A stretch of DNA of 18,096 nucleotides from Oscillospiraceae bacterium. GTDB taxonomy: Bacteria > Bacillota > Clostridia > Oscillospirales > Ruminococcaceae. The notes beneath the pieces are model-generated. The model was not told the DNA's origin. It worked only from the letters and a program-made list of their open reading frames with translations, and searched no databases. The translations under genes and the position numbers were made by a program. Of the stretch, positions 6,578 to 13,438 are shown piece by piece. The stretch is from NCBI GenBank assembly GCA_020024185.1, contig JAHHUD010000030.1:1-18096 (forward strand). The letters are read 5' to 3'. Numbering within the stretch: the stretch's first letter is position 1; each line of letters begins with the position of its first letter.

Positions 6578-8389
6578 ATGACAAAACAAGAACTTTTTCG
6601 CAAGGCAAAGACTTTGCCAAAACTTCCGGGCGTATATATTATACGCAACAATAAAGATGAAATAATTTATATAGGCAAGGCAAAAAGCCTTATAAATCGT
6701 GTAAGCCAGTATTTTCATCCTGGTTCTGTTCATGATGCAAAAGTTTCAAAAATGGTTGAAAATGCATTTACTTTTGATGTTATTGTTACTAATAGTGAGT
6801 TTGAGGCTTTAACATTAGAATGTTCACTTATTAAACAACATTCTCCTAAATATAATATTTTGCTTAAAGATGACAAAGGGTATAATTTTATTAAAATTTC
6901 TAAAGAAGATTATCCAAGAATAACAGCTGAATTTCAAATAGATAACAGCGGAAAATTTCTTGGCCCTTATATGTCTGGTTTTGCAGTTAGAGAGATGGTT
7001 AATACAACACAGCAGATATTTAAACTTCCGACTTGCTCAAGACAATTTCCAAGAGATTTTAGAAAAGAGCGTCCTTGTCTTAATTTCCATATAAAAAAAT
7101 GTATGGGTGTCTGTACAGGTAAAATATCAAAAGAAGATTATGCAGAAATAATAAATAATGCTACAAAATTTATAAGTCAAGATACGGACAAAATAATACA
7201 GACTTTAACAGAAAATATGGAAACATGCAGCGAAAATTTAGATTTTGAAAAAGCTGCAGTATTGCGAGACCAAATAATAGCAATAAAAAAACTTGCACAA
7301 GGTCAAAATGTTGTAAACAAATCCTTAGATAACCATGATTTTATTGCTGTTGCTTGTGGTGGCAGTAATAGCGTTGTTAGTGTTCTGCGTTACAGACGGG
7401 GCAGACTTGTGGATAAAAAAGAACACGTTTTCTTTGGTGAAACTGATGATAATGAAGTTCGTACAAGTTTTTTACTGCAATTTTATTCAAGAGAAGTTCC
7501 TCCAAAACATATTTATCTTGATGAAATACCTCAAGATGAGTCTATTCTTGAGTATATAAAAATGCAGACAAAGACTAAAGTTACAATCCAAACTGCACAA
7601 AAAGGCGAAAATACAAAAATTATAAAAATGGCATACACAAATGCTGTTGAACGTCTTGCAAGAGAAAGTGGCAGACTTGATAAAACAGAAAGATTTTTAG
7701 ATGAACTTAGTGCATTACTTGGTATGGATAAGCCACCGATAAATATAGAAAGTTATGATATTTCAAACTGGGGTGAAGGCACAAGTGTAGCAGGTATGGT
7801 TGTATTTAATAACGGAAAACCATATAAAGCAGGATATAGAAAATTTAAGATAAATACGGTTGTAGGAACAGATGACTATGCATCTATGCAAGAGGTTATC
7901 ACAAGGCGTATAAACAGGTATGATATTGGTGAAAAAGGTCAGTTTGGTATAAAACCGGACTTAATACTTCTTGATGGCGGTAAAGGACATTTATCAGCTA
8001 TTTTACAGGTTGTTAAAGGCACAAGTTTTGAGAATGTACCGATTTTTGGTATGGTTAAAGACTCAAAACACCGAACCAGAGCATTGGTATCAAAAGACGG
8101 AGAAATTGCAATTGCGATGCATAAAGGAATTTTTAAATTTATAACTGAAATTCAAGATGAAGTGCATAGATTTGCAATTGAATATCAAAGAAAAACACAA
8201 AAAACAAAATCCTATGCTGTTACACTTACTAAAATTAACGGTATAGGTGAAAAAAAGGCAGAAAGCCTTATGAGAACATTTAAAACACTATCAGCAATAA
8301 AACAGCTTACACCTGGACAACTAAAAGAAGCAGAAGGCATAAGCGAGAAAGACGCTGAAAATATATATAGATATTTTAATAATTTATAA
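6578..8389 (+). CDS. uvrC: Excinuclease ABC subunit UvrC
   Basis: UvrC makes the 3' and 5' incisions around lesions marked by UvrB in nucleotide excision repair. The 603-residue product has the full domain set: GIY-YIG nuclease (PGVYII at 17-22, YIGKAKSL at 31-38), a cysteine cluster (CSRQFPRDF...RPCLNFHIKKCMGVCTG, about 152-182), a UVR domain for UvrB contact (ENLDFEKAAVLRDQI, about 218-232), the RNase-H-like nuclease (ESYDISNWGEGT near 392, ILLDGGKGH near 463), and a C-terminal helix-hairpin-helix pair from about 552 (INGIGEKKAE, AEGISEKDAE). It starts at ATG 6578 behind TAGAGG. rsmD follows 13 bases later, so uvrC-rsmD-coaD and the coiled-coil gene probably form one transcript. Confidence 0.98.
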   Translation: MTKQELFRKAKTLPKLPGVYIIRNNKDEIIYIGKAKSLINRVSQYFHPGSVHDAKVSKMVENAFTFDVIVTNSEFEALTLECSLIKQHSPKYNILLKDDKGYNFIKISKEDYPRITAEFQIDNSGKFLGPYMSGFAVREMVNTTQQIFKLPTCSRQFPRDFRKERPCLNFHIKKCMGVCTGKISKEDYAEIINNATKFISQDTDKIIQTLTENMETCSENLDFEKAAVLRDQIIAIKKLAQGQNVVNKSLDNHDFIAVACGGSNSVVSVLRYRRGRLVDKKEHVFFGETDDNEVRTSFLLQFYSREVPPKHIYLDEIPQDESILEYIKMQTKTKVTIQTAQKGENTKIIKMAYTNAVERLARESGRLDKTERFLDELSALLGMDKPPINIESYDISNWGEGTSVAGMVVFNNGKPYKAGYRKFKINTVVGTDDYASMQEVITRRINRYDIGEKGQFGIKPDLILLDGGKGHLSAILQVVKGTSFENVPIFGMVKDSKHRTRALVSKDGEIAIAMHKGIFKFITEIQDEVHRFAIEYQRKTQKTKSYAVTLTKINGIGEKKAESLMRTFKTLSAIKQLTPGQLKEAEGISEKDAENIYRYFNNL

Positions 8390-8402
8390 TAGGGTTAATA
8401 AT

Positions 8403-8939
8403 ATGAGAGTTATAAGCGGTACAGCAAGAAATAAACCACTCTTGGCAGTGGAAGGAATGGACACACGTCCAACAATAGACAGAGTTAAAGAAGCAGTTTT
8501 TTCATCAATCCAGTTTATAGTTCCGGGGGCAAATGTTCTTGATTTATTTGCAGGAACAGGTCAAATGGGAATAGAATGTTTATCACGTGGTGCAAAGTTT
8601 GGCGTTTTTGTTGACCAGTCGCCAAAAGCCATTGAGGTTACAACAAAAAATCTTAAAAGTTGTGAATTATTTGATAAAAGTCGTGTTGTTAATATGAACT
8701 CCAAAGATTTTTTGCGTACAACAAAGGATAAATTTGACATAATTTTTCTTGACCCACCTTATAATATGGGTATTTTAGATGAAATTTTACCAAATGTTTG
8801 CGAAATATTATCAAATAATGGTATAATAATAGCAGAAAGTGAACTTGGATATAAACCACAAGAAATATCAGGTCTCACAATGGTAAAACAATATAAATAT
8901 GGGAAAGTTTTAGTTACTAAATTTCAAAAGGAGTCATAG
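8403..8939 (+). CDS. rsmD: 16S rRNA (guanine966-N2)-methyltransferase RsmD
   Basis: RsmD methylates G966 of 16S rRNA in the 30S head. The 178-residue product opens with MRVISGTARNKPL and TRPTIDRVKEAVFSSI, as the family does. It carries the SAM-binding loop LDLFAGTGQMGIE at about residues 46-58 and the catalytic DPPY motif near 116-119. Length is standard. AGGGT precedes the ATG. It lies 13 bases after uvrC and one base before coaD; rsmD-coaD is a widely conserved bacterial pair. Confidence 0.96.
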   Translation: MRVISGTARNKPLLAVEGMDTRPTIDRVKEAVFSSIQFIVPGANVLDLFAGTGQMGIECLSRGAKFGVFVDQSPKAIEVTTKNLKSCELFDKSRVVNMNSKDFLRTTKDKFDIIFLDPPYNMGILDEILPNVCEILSNNGIIIAESELGYKPQEISGLTMVKQYKYGKVLVTKFQKES

Positions 8940-8940
8940 C

Positions 8941-9426
8941 ATGAAAATAGCTATCTGTCCAGGCAGTTTTGACCCAATTACAAAAGGTCATGTTGATATA
9001 ATAGAAAGGACAAGCAAGCTTTTTGATAAAGTTTATGCAGTTGTTATGGTTAATCCAGCAAAAGTGCCAACTTTTTCAACAGAAGAAAGAGTTGAAATGA
9101 TTAAAAAGACTTGTGCGCATATAGAAAATTTAGAAGTTGAAAGTTATTCTGGGCTTATTGCAGATTATGCAGCACAAAAAAATGCCTGTACACTAGTTAA
9201 AGGTCTTAGAGCTGTTACAGACTTTGAGTATGAATTTCAACAAGCACTTATCAATAAAAAACTTAATCCTCATTTGGAAACTTTATTTATGGTTACAAAT
9301 CAAGAACACATGTACTTATCATCAACAATTGTAAGACAAGTTGCAAATTTTGGCGGAGATATAGGGCAGTTTGTACCAAAAGAAATTAAAGATGAATTAA
9401 TTGAAAAAATGGTAAAGGAGATATAA
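8941..9426 (+). CDS. coaD: Phosphopantetheine adenylyltransferase CoaD
   Basis: CoaD transfers AMP from ATP to 4'-phosphopantetheine, the penultimate step of coenzyme A synthesis. The 161-residue protein has the nucleotidyltransferase signature GSFDPITKGH at residues 8-17, LVKGLRAVTDFEYEFQ in the middle, and the ISSTxxR-type motif as LSSTIVR near 126-132. The ribosome site AAGGAG lies inside the end of rsmD, whose stop is one base before this ATG, so translation is coupled. The next gene starts two bases after the stop. Confidence 0.97.
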   Translation: MKIAICPGSFDPITKGHVDIIERTSKLFDKVYAVVMVNPAKVPTFSTEERVEMIKKTCAHIENLEVESYSGLIADYAAQKNACTLVKGLRAVTDFEYEFQQALINKKLNPHLETLFMVTNQEHMYLSSTIVRQVANFGGDIGQFVPKEIKDELIEKMVKEI

Positions 9427-9428
9427 AA

Positions 9429-9878
9429 ATGGCTGTTTCATTGGAAACTATGCTTGAAGCATTGGAAGAAATTCTTGAAGAAGGTATGAGCGTACCACTT
9501 AGTGGTGGAAAAAGAGTTGTAGACGTTGACCAAGCAAGAGATATAATCGATGATATAAGAATAAATTTACCACAAGAAATTTTGCAGGCAAAAGCTATTG
9601 CTCAAGATAAAGCACAAATTATGTCAAAAGCTCATAAAGAGGCAGAAGAAATTGTGCGTCGTGCAGAAGAAAGAGCACGTCATCTTATTGACAAAGAAGA
9701 AATTGTATTTAAAGCAAACGAAAAAGCAAAAGAAATTACTCAATCAGCACATACACAAGCTCAGCAACTTAAAGCAACAGTTACAAAATACTGTGATAAT
9801 ATTCTTGAACAAACTCAAGAACAATTGCAGAAAAGCTTTACAGAAGTTAAACTTGTTAAAGATAATCTTAAAAAATAA
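9429..9878 (+). CDS. Conserved helical/coiled-coil protein of unknown function, last gene of the uvrC-coaD operon
   Basis: This 149-residue protein is predicted to be almost entirely helical. An N-terminal part (1-55) has a short Pro/Gly-containing break (SVPLSGGKRVVDVDQ), and from about 50 to 130 it is a charged, alanine-rich coiled coil (KAHKEAEEIVRRAEERARHLIDKEE). Such proteins beside coaD in Clostridia are often labelled ATPase or V-type ATPase subunit H-like because of coiled-coil similarity, and they also resemble DivIVA stalks. There is no nucleotide-binding motif, so the ATPase label would be misleading. A GGAG site overlaps the end of coaD. A role as a cell-division or membrane scaffold is a guess; the gene itself is certain. 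Confidence 0.85.
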   Translation: MAVSLETMLEALEEILEEGMSVPLSGGKRVVDVDQARDIIDDIRINLPQEILQAKAIAQDKAQIMSKAHKEAEEIVRRAEERARHLIDKEEIVFKANEKAKEITQSAHTQAQQLKATVTKYCDNILEQTQEQLQKSFTEVKLVKDNLKK

Positions 9879-9883
9879 TAAAA

Positions 9884-9912
9884 TTCACATATTTCCTTGA
9901 TTAACATATAAT
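9884..9912 (+). promoter_or_regulatory. Promoter of spoVM (sigma-A fit; -10 also sigma-E-like)
   Basis: TTCACA (9884-9889) and TATAAT (9907-9912) are 17 bases apart, a near-consensus sigma-A promoter. The same -10 region reads CATATAAT (9905-9912), one mismatch from the sigma-E -10 CATACAnT, which is the factor that drives spoVM in Bacillus. The spacing to an ATATT at 9889-9893 is too short for a good sigma-E -35. Which sigma factor is used cannot be decided from sequence. Confidence 0.55.
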
Positions 9913-9931
9913 AAAACAAGGAGTGGTGTTT

Positions 9932-10000
9932 GTGAAGGTTGTTGTTGTAAGAAGCCCAAAAATATTTAGAGGGCTATTAAAGATGATATTTAAAATATAA
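9932..10000 (+). CDS. spoVM: SpoVM, 22-residue spore morphogenesis microprotein
   Basis: A GTG at 9932 opens a 22-codon reading frame beginning MKVVVVRSPKIF and ending LKMIFKI before TAA at 9998. An AAGGAG site (9918-9923) is ideally placed eight bases upstream. B. subtilis SpoVM (26 residues) starts MKFYTIKLPKFLGG. The two share MK at 1-2, a basic residue at 7, Pro-Lys at 9-10, Gly at 14 and a basic residue at 17, followed by a hydrophobic amphipathic helix. SpoVM inserts shallowly into the outer forespore membrane, recognises its convex curvature and anchors SpoIVA polymers there. It is monocistronic, flanked by its own promoter and terminator. The product is four residues shorter than the Bacillus one. 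Automatic gene callers commonly miss ORFs this short. The presence of spoIVA in the same window supports the call. Confidence 0.85.
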   Translation: MKVVVVRSPKIFRGLLKMIFKI

Positions 10001-10015
10001 AATATTATCTTTTCA

Positions 10016-10055
10016 AGAGGTATCAGGCTCAAAAAGCTTGATACCTCTCATTTTT
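10016..10055 (+). terminator. Terminator after spoVM
   Basis: AGAGGTATCA (10016-10025) pairs with TGATACCTCT (10039-10048), extended inward by three further pairs (one G-T) to a 7-base loop, and is followed by CATTTTTAA. It closes the one-gene spoVM transcript. Its 3' arm overlaps the -35 hexamer of the aspS promoter. Confidence 0.9.
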
Positions 10056-10066
10056 AATAGTATAAT
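10038..10066 (+). promoter_or_regulatory. Sigma-A promoter of aspS, -35 inside the spoVM terminator
   Basis: TTGATA (10038-10043) and TATAAT (10061-10066) are separated by 17 bases. Transcription would start near 10073, leaving a leader of about 90 bases before aspS. That leader is too short for a T-box, and I see no T-box sequence in it. Confidence 0.75.
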
Positions 10067-10163
10067 ATTAGAATAGTTTAATATATGTTTTTATAAAAAT
10101 ATAGTGTTGCAAATGCAAACTTTAAATAAAAACAAATTTACAGTTAATAAGAGAGGTTTTTTT

Positions 10164-11951
10164 ATGGAAACAATGGGTAATTTGAGAAGAACCCACTATT
10201 CAACTGCTTTAAACCAAACAAATGTTGGACAGCAAGTTACAGTGGCAGGTTATGTTGCAAAGGTAAGAGACCTTGGTGCAGTTGTTTTTTGCGATGTGAG
10301 AGATACTAAAGGTGTTATTCAGCTCAATTTTGGCACAGATTGCGACGAAGTAACTTTGGAAAAAGCAAAAATGCTCAGAACTGAATTTGTTATTATGGCA
10401 CAAGGTGAAGTTGTACTTCGTGAAAAATCAAATCCAAATATACCAACAGGTATGATTGAAATAAAAGTTTCTGAACTTAAAATTCTTTCTAAAGCAGAAA
10501 CTACACCTTTTGAAATAAAAGATGATATTAATGTTAAGGACGAGCTTAAGCTTAAATACAGATATCTTGATTTAAGAAGAAGTAAAATGAATGAAGGTTT
10601 GGTTGTTCGTCATAAAATTGTTAGAGAAGTAAGAAATTATTTTGATGAAAATGATTTTATTGAAATTGAAACACCAATGCTTATGAAATCAACTCCGGAA
10701 GGGGCAAGAGACTATATCGTTCCTTCTCGTGTACAGCCAGGTAAGTTTTTTGCATTGCCACAATCTCCACAGATTTATAAACAGCTTTTGATGCTTTCCG
10801 GATATGACAGATATATGCAGATTGCACGTTGTTTCCGTGATGAAGACTTGCGTGCTGACCGTCAGCCTGAATTTACACAGATTGACGTTGAAATGGCTTA
10901 TGTTGATGAAGTTGATGTACAAACTATGAATGAAGGTCTTGTAAAAAGAGTATTTAAGAATATTCTTAATGTTGATGTTGAAACACCATTCCCAAGAATG
11001 AAATACAGCGAAGCGATGAATCGTTTTGGTGTTGACAAACCGGATACACGTTTTGGTCTTGAACTTGTTGACATTACAGATGCAGTTAAAAATACTGATT
11101 TTGTAGTATTCAAATCTGCAATAGAAGGTAATGGTAGTGTAAGATGTATCAACGCAAAAGGTCTTGCAGACAAGCTTACAAGAAAAGAAATTGATAAACT
11201 TACAGAAGTTGTAAAAACTTATGGTGCAAAAGGTCTTGCATATACAAGACTTACAGCTGATAGTGAAACATCAAGCTTTGAAAAGTTCCTTACAGAAGAT
11301 GAAATTAGTGCAGTTAGAAACTTGGCTCAAGCAGAAAAAGGCGACGTTATTCTTGTTGTTGCAAGTGATAATAACGATGTTGTATATGCTTCATTAGGGG
11401 CTTTGCGTCTTGATATTGCAAAGAAATTTAATCTCTATGACCCAAATCAATTTAACTTCCTTTGGGTTACAGATTTCCCACTCTTTGAGTATGATGAAGA
11501 AGACAACCGTCTTGTTGCAAAACACCACCCATTTACAATGCCAAAAGATGAAGATATTCAGTATCTTGAAACAGACCCAGCAAGATGTCATGCAAAAGCT
11601 TATGATATGATTCTTAACGGTGTTGAACTTGGTGGTGGTTCTATCCGTATTACAAACCCAGAACTTCAACAGAAAATGTTTAAAGCTCTTGGATTTACAG
11701 AAGAAAGAATACAAGAAAGCTTTGGATTCCTTGTTGAAGCTTATAGATATGGTGCTCCACCACATGGCGGTATGGCTTATGGTCTTGATAGACTTTGTAT
11801 GCTTATGGCAGGTAAAGACAGTATCCGTGATGTTATTGCTTTCCCTAAAGTGCAAAACTCTGGTGAGCTTATGTCTGGCTGTCCTGACTTTGTTGAACAA
11901 AAACAACTTGATGAATTGTATATTGCTCCAAAAGCAGTTGAAGAGGAATAA
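10164..11951 (+). CDS. aspS: Aspartyl-tRNA synthetase
   Basis: AspS is a class IIb aminoacyl-tRNA synthetase that charges tRNA-Asp. The 595-residue product has an N-terminal OB-fold anticodon-binding domain (about 1-105, beginning NLRRTHYSTALN), class II motif 1 (RNYFDENDFIEIETPMLMKSTPEGARDY), motif 2 (FRDEDLRADRQPEFTQID near 224-241), the bacterial GAD insertion (about 290-420), and motif 3 (GGMAYGLDRLCML near 534). I chose ATG 10164 because GAGAGG at 10151-10156 is well spaced; a reading from 10104 would add 20 residues with no ribosome site. It is monocistronic: own promoter, and several hairpins downstream. Whether it is the discriminating or non-discriminating type was not decided. Confidence 0.97.
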   Translation: METMGNLRRTHYSTALNQTNVGQQVTVAGYVAKVRDLGAVVFCDVRDTKGVIQLNFGTDCDEVTLEKAKMLRTEFVIMAQGEVVLREKSNPNIPTGMIEIKVSELKILSKAETTPFEIKDDINVKDELKLKYRYLDLRRSKMNEGLVVRHKIVREVRNYFDENDFIEIETPMLMKSTPEGARDYIVPSRVQPGKFFALPQSPQIYKQLLMLSGYDRYMQIARCFRDEDLRADRQPEFTQIDVEMAYVDEVDVQTMNEGLVKRVFKNILNVDVETPFPRMKYSEAMNRFGVDKPDTRFGLELVDITDAVKNTDFVVFKSAIEGNGSVRCINAKGLADKLTRKEIDKLTEVVKTYGAKGLAYTRLTADSETSSFEKFLTEDEISAVRNLAQAEKGDVILVVASDNNDVVYASLGALRLDIAKKFNLYDPNQFNFLWVTDFPLFEYDEEDNRLVAKHHPFTMPKDEDIQYLETDPARCHAKAYDMILNGVELGGGSIRITNPELQQKMFKALGFTEERIQESFGFLVEAYRYGAPPHGGMAYGLDRLCMLMAGKDSIRDVIAFPKVQNSGELMSGCPDFVEQKQLDELYIAPKAVEEE

Positions 11952-11956
11952 AATTC

Positions 11957-12041
11957 AAAAACTATCATAAGTATAATATTTGCCATTTTATGTTACTAAT
12001 ATTAAATATTTTTAAAATGAGTAATACTTATCGAAAGTTTT
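11957..12041 (+). other. Long imperfect hairpin in the aspS 3' region
   Basis: AAAAACT (11957-11963) pairs with AGTTTTT (12035-12041), then across a small internal loop ATAAGTAT (11967-11974) pairs with ATACTTAT (12024-12031), and further in CATTTTA (11984-11990) pairs with TAAAATG (12013-12019). The right arm ends in a T run, so it may be an unusually long terminator for aspS, or a structured RNA or small mobile-element relic. A short stem-loop (ATATGTT/AACATAT, 12051-12068) follows. Confidence 0.4.
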
Positions 12042-12091
12042 TTAACTATAATATGTTGTTAAACATATAAAAAATATAATATCTTATAAAT

Positions 12092-12131
12092 AAAACGGAG
12101 TTTATCTAAATAAGATATACTCCGTTTTAAA
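12092..12131. terminator. Hairpin terminator downstream of aspS, likely bidirectional
   Basis: AAAACGGAGT (12092-12101) pairs with ACTCCGTTTT (12119-12128), and after one mismatch TATCT (12103-12107) pairs with AGATA (12113-12117). T or A runs flank both sides, so it can act on either strand between the convergent aspS and ppa genes. Confidence 0.8.
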
Positions 12132-12182
12132 TTTAAATATTTATTAATTATAGTTATAGTATTAAATTTTAATAATAAAAAT

Positions 12183-12214
12183 AAACAGCGTACATATCAA
12201 TACGCTGTTTTTTT
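12183..12214. terminator. Hairpin terminator at the 3' end of ppa, likely bidirectional
   Basis: AAACAGCGTA (12183-12192) pairs perfectly with TACGCTGTTT (12201-12210) over an 8-base loop. The plus strand has a long T run after it. The minus strand, where ppa ends at 12224, continues TTTATTTTTATT. It is the second strong hairpin in this convergent junction. Confidence 0.85.
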
Positions 12215-12223
12215 GTTTAATAA

Positions 12224-12757
12224 TTATTTACAGTATCTTTCAATATAAGCTTCACGACATTTATTGATAATGTCTTTTGCTGCTTCTGCATCCATTGCTT
12301 CGTTTACGATAGTTTCTTTGTTTTCAAGACTTTTGTAAACTGTGAAGAAGTGTCCCATTTCATCAGTGATATGTTTTGGCAACTCACTTATATCTTTGTA
12401 TGTGTTGTAGTTAGGGTCATCAAAAGGAATTGCAATAATTTTTTCGTCTAATTTACCACCATCAAGCATTGTGATTACACCAATTGGGTATACTCTAACA
12501 AGGCTTAAAGGAATAATATTTTCGCTACAAAGAACGAGAACATCAAGTGGGTCACCGTCATCTGCGTATGTGCGTGGAATAAATCCATAGTTTGCAGGAT
12601 AGTGTGTTGATGTGTGAAGAATTCTATCCAAGATTATGTGGCCGGTTTCTTTATCAAGTTCATACTTGTTTTTGGAGCCTTTTTCGATTTCGATAACAGC
12701 AATAAAATCATCAGCGTTTATTCTGGTTGGTTTTATATCATGCCAGATGTTTGCCAT
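12224..12757 (-). CDS. ppa: Family I inorganic pyrophosphatase
   Basis: This soluble enzyme hydrolyses pyrophosphate from tRNA charging, nucleotide and CoA synthesis, pulling those reactions forward. The 177-residue product has the family I signatures: EIEKGSKNKYELDKETG (23-39), YPANYGFIPRTYADDGDPLDVLVL (53-76) with the metal-binding DxDPxD core (D67, D69, D72), and a lysine-containing DDPNYNTYKDISELP segment. I chose ATG 12757 because AAAGGAG lies just upstream; an ATG at 12799 would add 14 residues behind a weak site. It follows the DUF1003 gene by 49 bases on the same strand, so the two probably share a transcript. Many Clostridia use other pyrophosphatase types, so a family I enzyme is worth recording. 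Confidence 0.95.
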   Translation of the reverse strand: MANIWHDIKPTRINADDFIAVIEIEKGSKNKYELDKETGHIILDRILHTSTHYPANYGFIPRTYADDGDPLDVLVLCSENIIPLSLVRVYPIGVITMLDGGKLDEKIIAIPFDDPNYNTYKDISELPKHITDEMGHFFTVYKSLENKETIVNEAMDAEAAKDIINKCREAYIERYCK

Positions 12758-12806
12758 ATTTTTTTCTCCTTTATATCCATTATAATACCAATCTATCATA
12801 ACCTAT

Positions 12807-13319
12807 TTACTGCTTTTTTTCAACTATTATTTTATTTTTGTCAATATCTCTTAAAATTATTTCATTTTGTTGTAAGATTTTGTCCATCTTATAGTGCAAA
12901 TCTTCTATAATTATTTCTGATTTAAGATTTGTTTTATAAGCACTTTCACTTCGTCTTCGGTCTTTTTCTTCTTGTCTATTTTGACTCATCATAATTAAAG
13001 GCGCTTGTATAGAAGCAAGACAGGATAAAATTAAATTTAAAAGAATAAAAGGATAAGGGTCAAAAGGATTATATAAAAAATAAATATTAAGTACAATCCA
13101 GCCTACAAGAAATAATGTAAAGCAGATTATAAAAGTCCATGAACCTGCAAATTTTGCCAATAAATCGGCAGCTTTATCCCCAAAAGACAGATTATCAATA
13201 TCTGGATTTACATAGATTTCTTCTTCCAAAAGTGCGTGTATAAGTTCTTCGTCATCAATATTGTTATCAGTAACTTTTATTATTTTTTTTGCAATAGCAT
13301 TTTTAAGTTTTTTTGACAT
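12807..13319 (-). CDS. DUF1003-family membrane protein
   Basis: The 170-residue product has two adjacent membrane segments (about 60-83, WTFIICFTLFLVGWIVLNIY, and about 90-110, PFILLNLILSCLASIQAPLI) followed by MMSQNRQEEKDR. This PFILLNxxLSxxASxxAPxIMMSQNRQ block is the hallmark of DUF1003. The N-terminal 55 residues are acidic and soluble; the last 50 residues form a likely coiled coil facing the cytoplasm. The family function is unknown. It starts at ATG 13319 behind AAAGGAG; the upstream TTG at 13334 overlaps that site and is rejected. It precedes ppa with no terminator between. Confidence 0.92.
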   Translation of the reverse strand: MSKKLKNAIAKKIIKVTDNNIDDEELIHALLEEEIYVNPDIDNLSFGDKAADLLAKFAGSWTFIICFTLFLVGWIVLNIYFLYNPFDPYPFILLNLILSCLASIQAPLIMMSQNRQEEKDRRRSESAYKTNLKSEIIIEDLHYKMDKILQQNEIILRDIDKNKIIVEKKQ

Positions 13320-13438
13320 ATTTTCTCCTTTCAAATTATTTATTTATAGTATTACCTTAATTTATAAACATATTTAGTAAATTAGAAAATATATATACAA
13401 TAGGGTAATAAATTTACCAGATAGGAAAGGAGACAAAT
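13320..13438. other. Divergent promoter region between the DUF1003 gene and the sipL-like gene
   Basis: This AT-rich spacer must hold promoters in both directions, but none is clear. On the plus strand TATACAAT (13394-13401) is one mismatch from the sigma-E -10 element CATACAAT, with no correctly spaced -35. GGTAA (13404-13408) and TTACC (13414-13418) form a small inverted repeat just after it. On the minus strand I found no good sigma-A pair. Confidence 0.35.

Noticed and set aside
9598..9900. 100-codon Lys/Gln-rich frame overlapping the coiled-coil gene
   Set aside because: It is an out-of-frame reading of the repetitive coiled-coil codons and would run into the spoVM promoter.
10104..10163. 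Possible 20-residue N-terminal extension of aspS
   Set aside because: There is no ribosome site before ATG 10104, while GAGAGG sits correctly before ATG 10164 and AspRS homology begins right after it.
10067..10163. T-box riboswitch before aspS
   Set aside because: The leader is only about 90 bases, with no T-box sequence or terminator/antiterminator pair between the promoter and the gene.
11394..11906. 170-codon open frame antisense to aspS
   Set aside because: It is opposite the motif 3 region of aspS and its product is low-complexity and Lys/Phe/Cys-rich with no family features.
12758..12799. Upstream ATG adding 14 residues to ppa
   Set aside because: The extension covers the AAAGGAG ribosome site of the internal ATG 12757, and family I pyrophosphatases begin near that later start.
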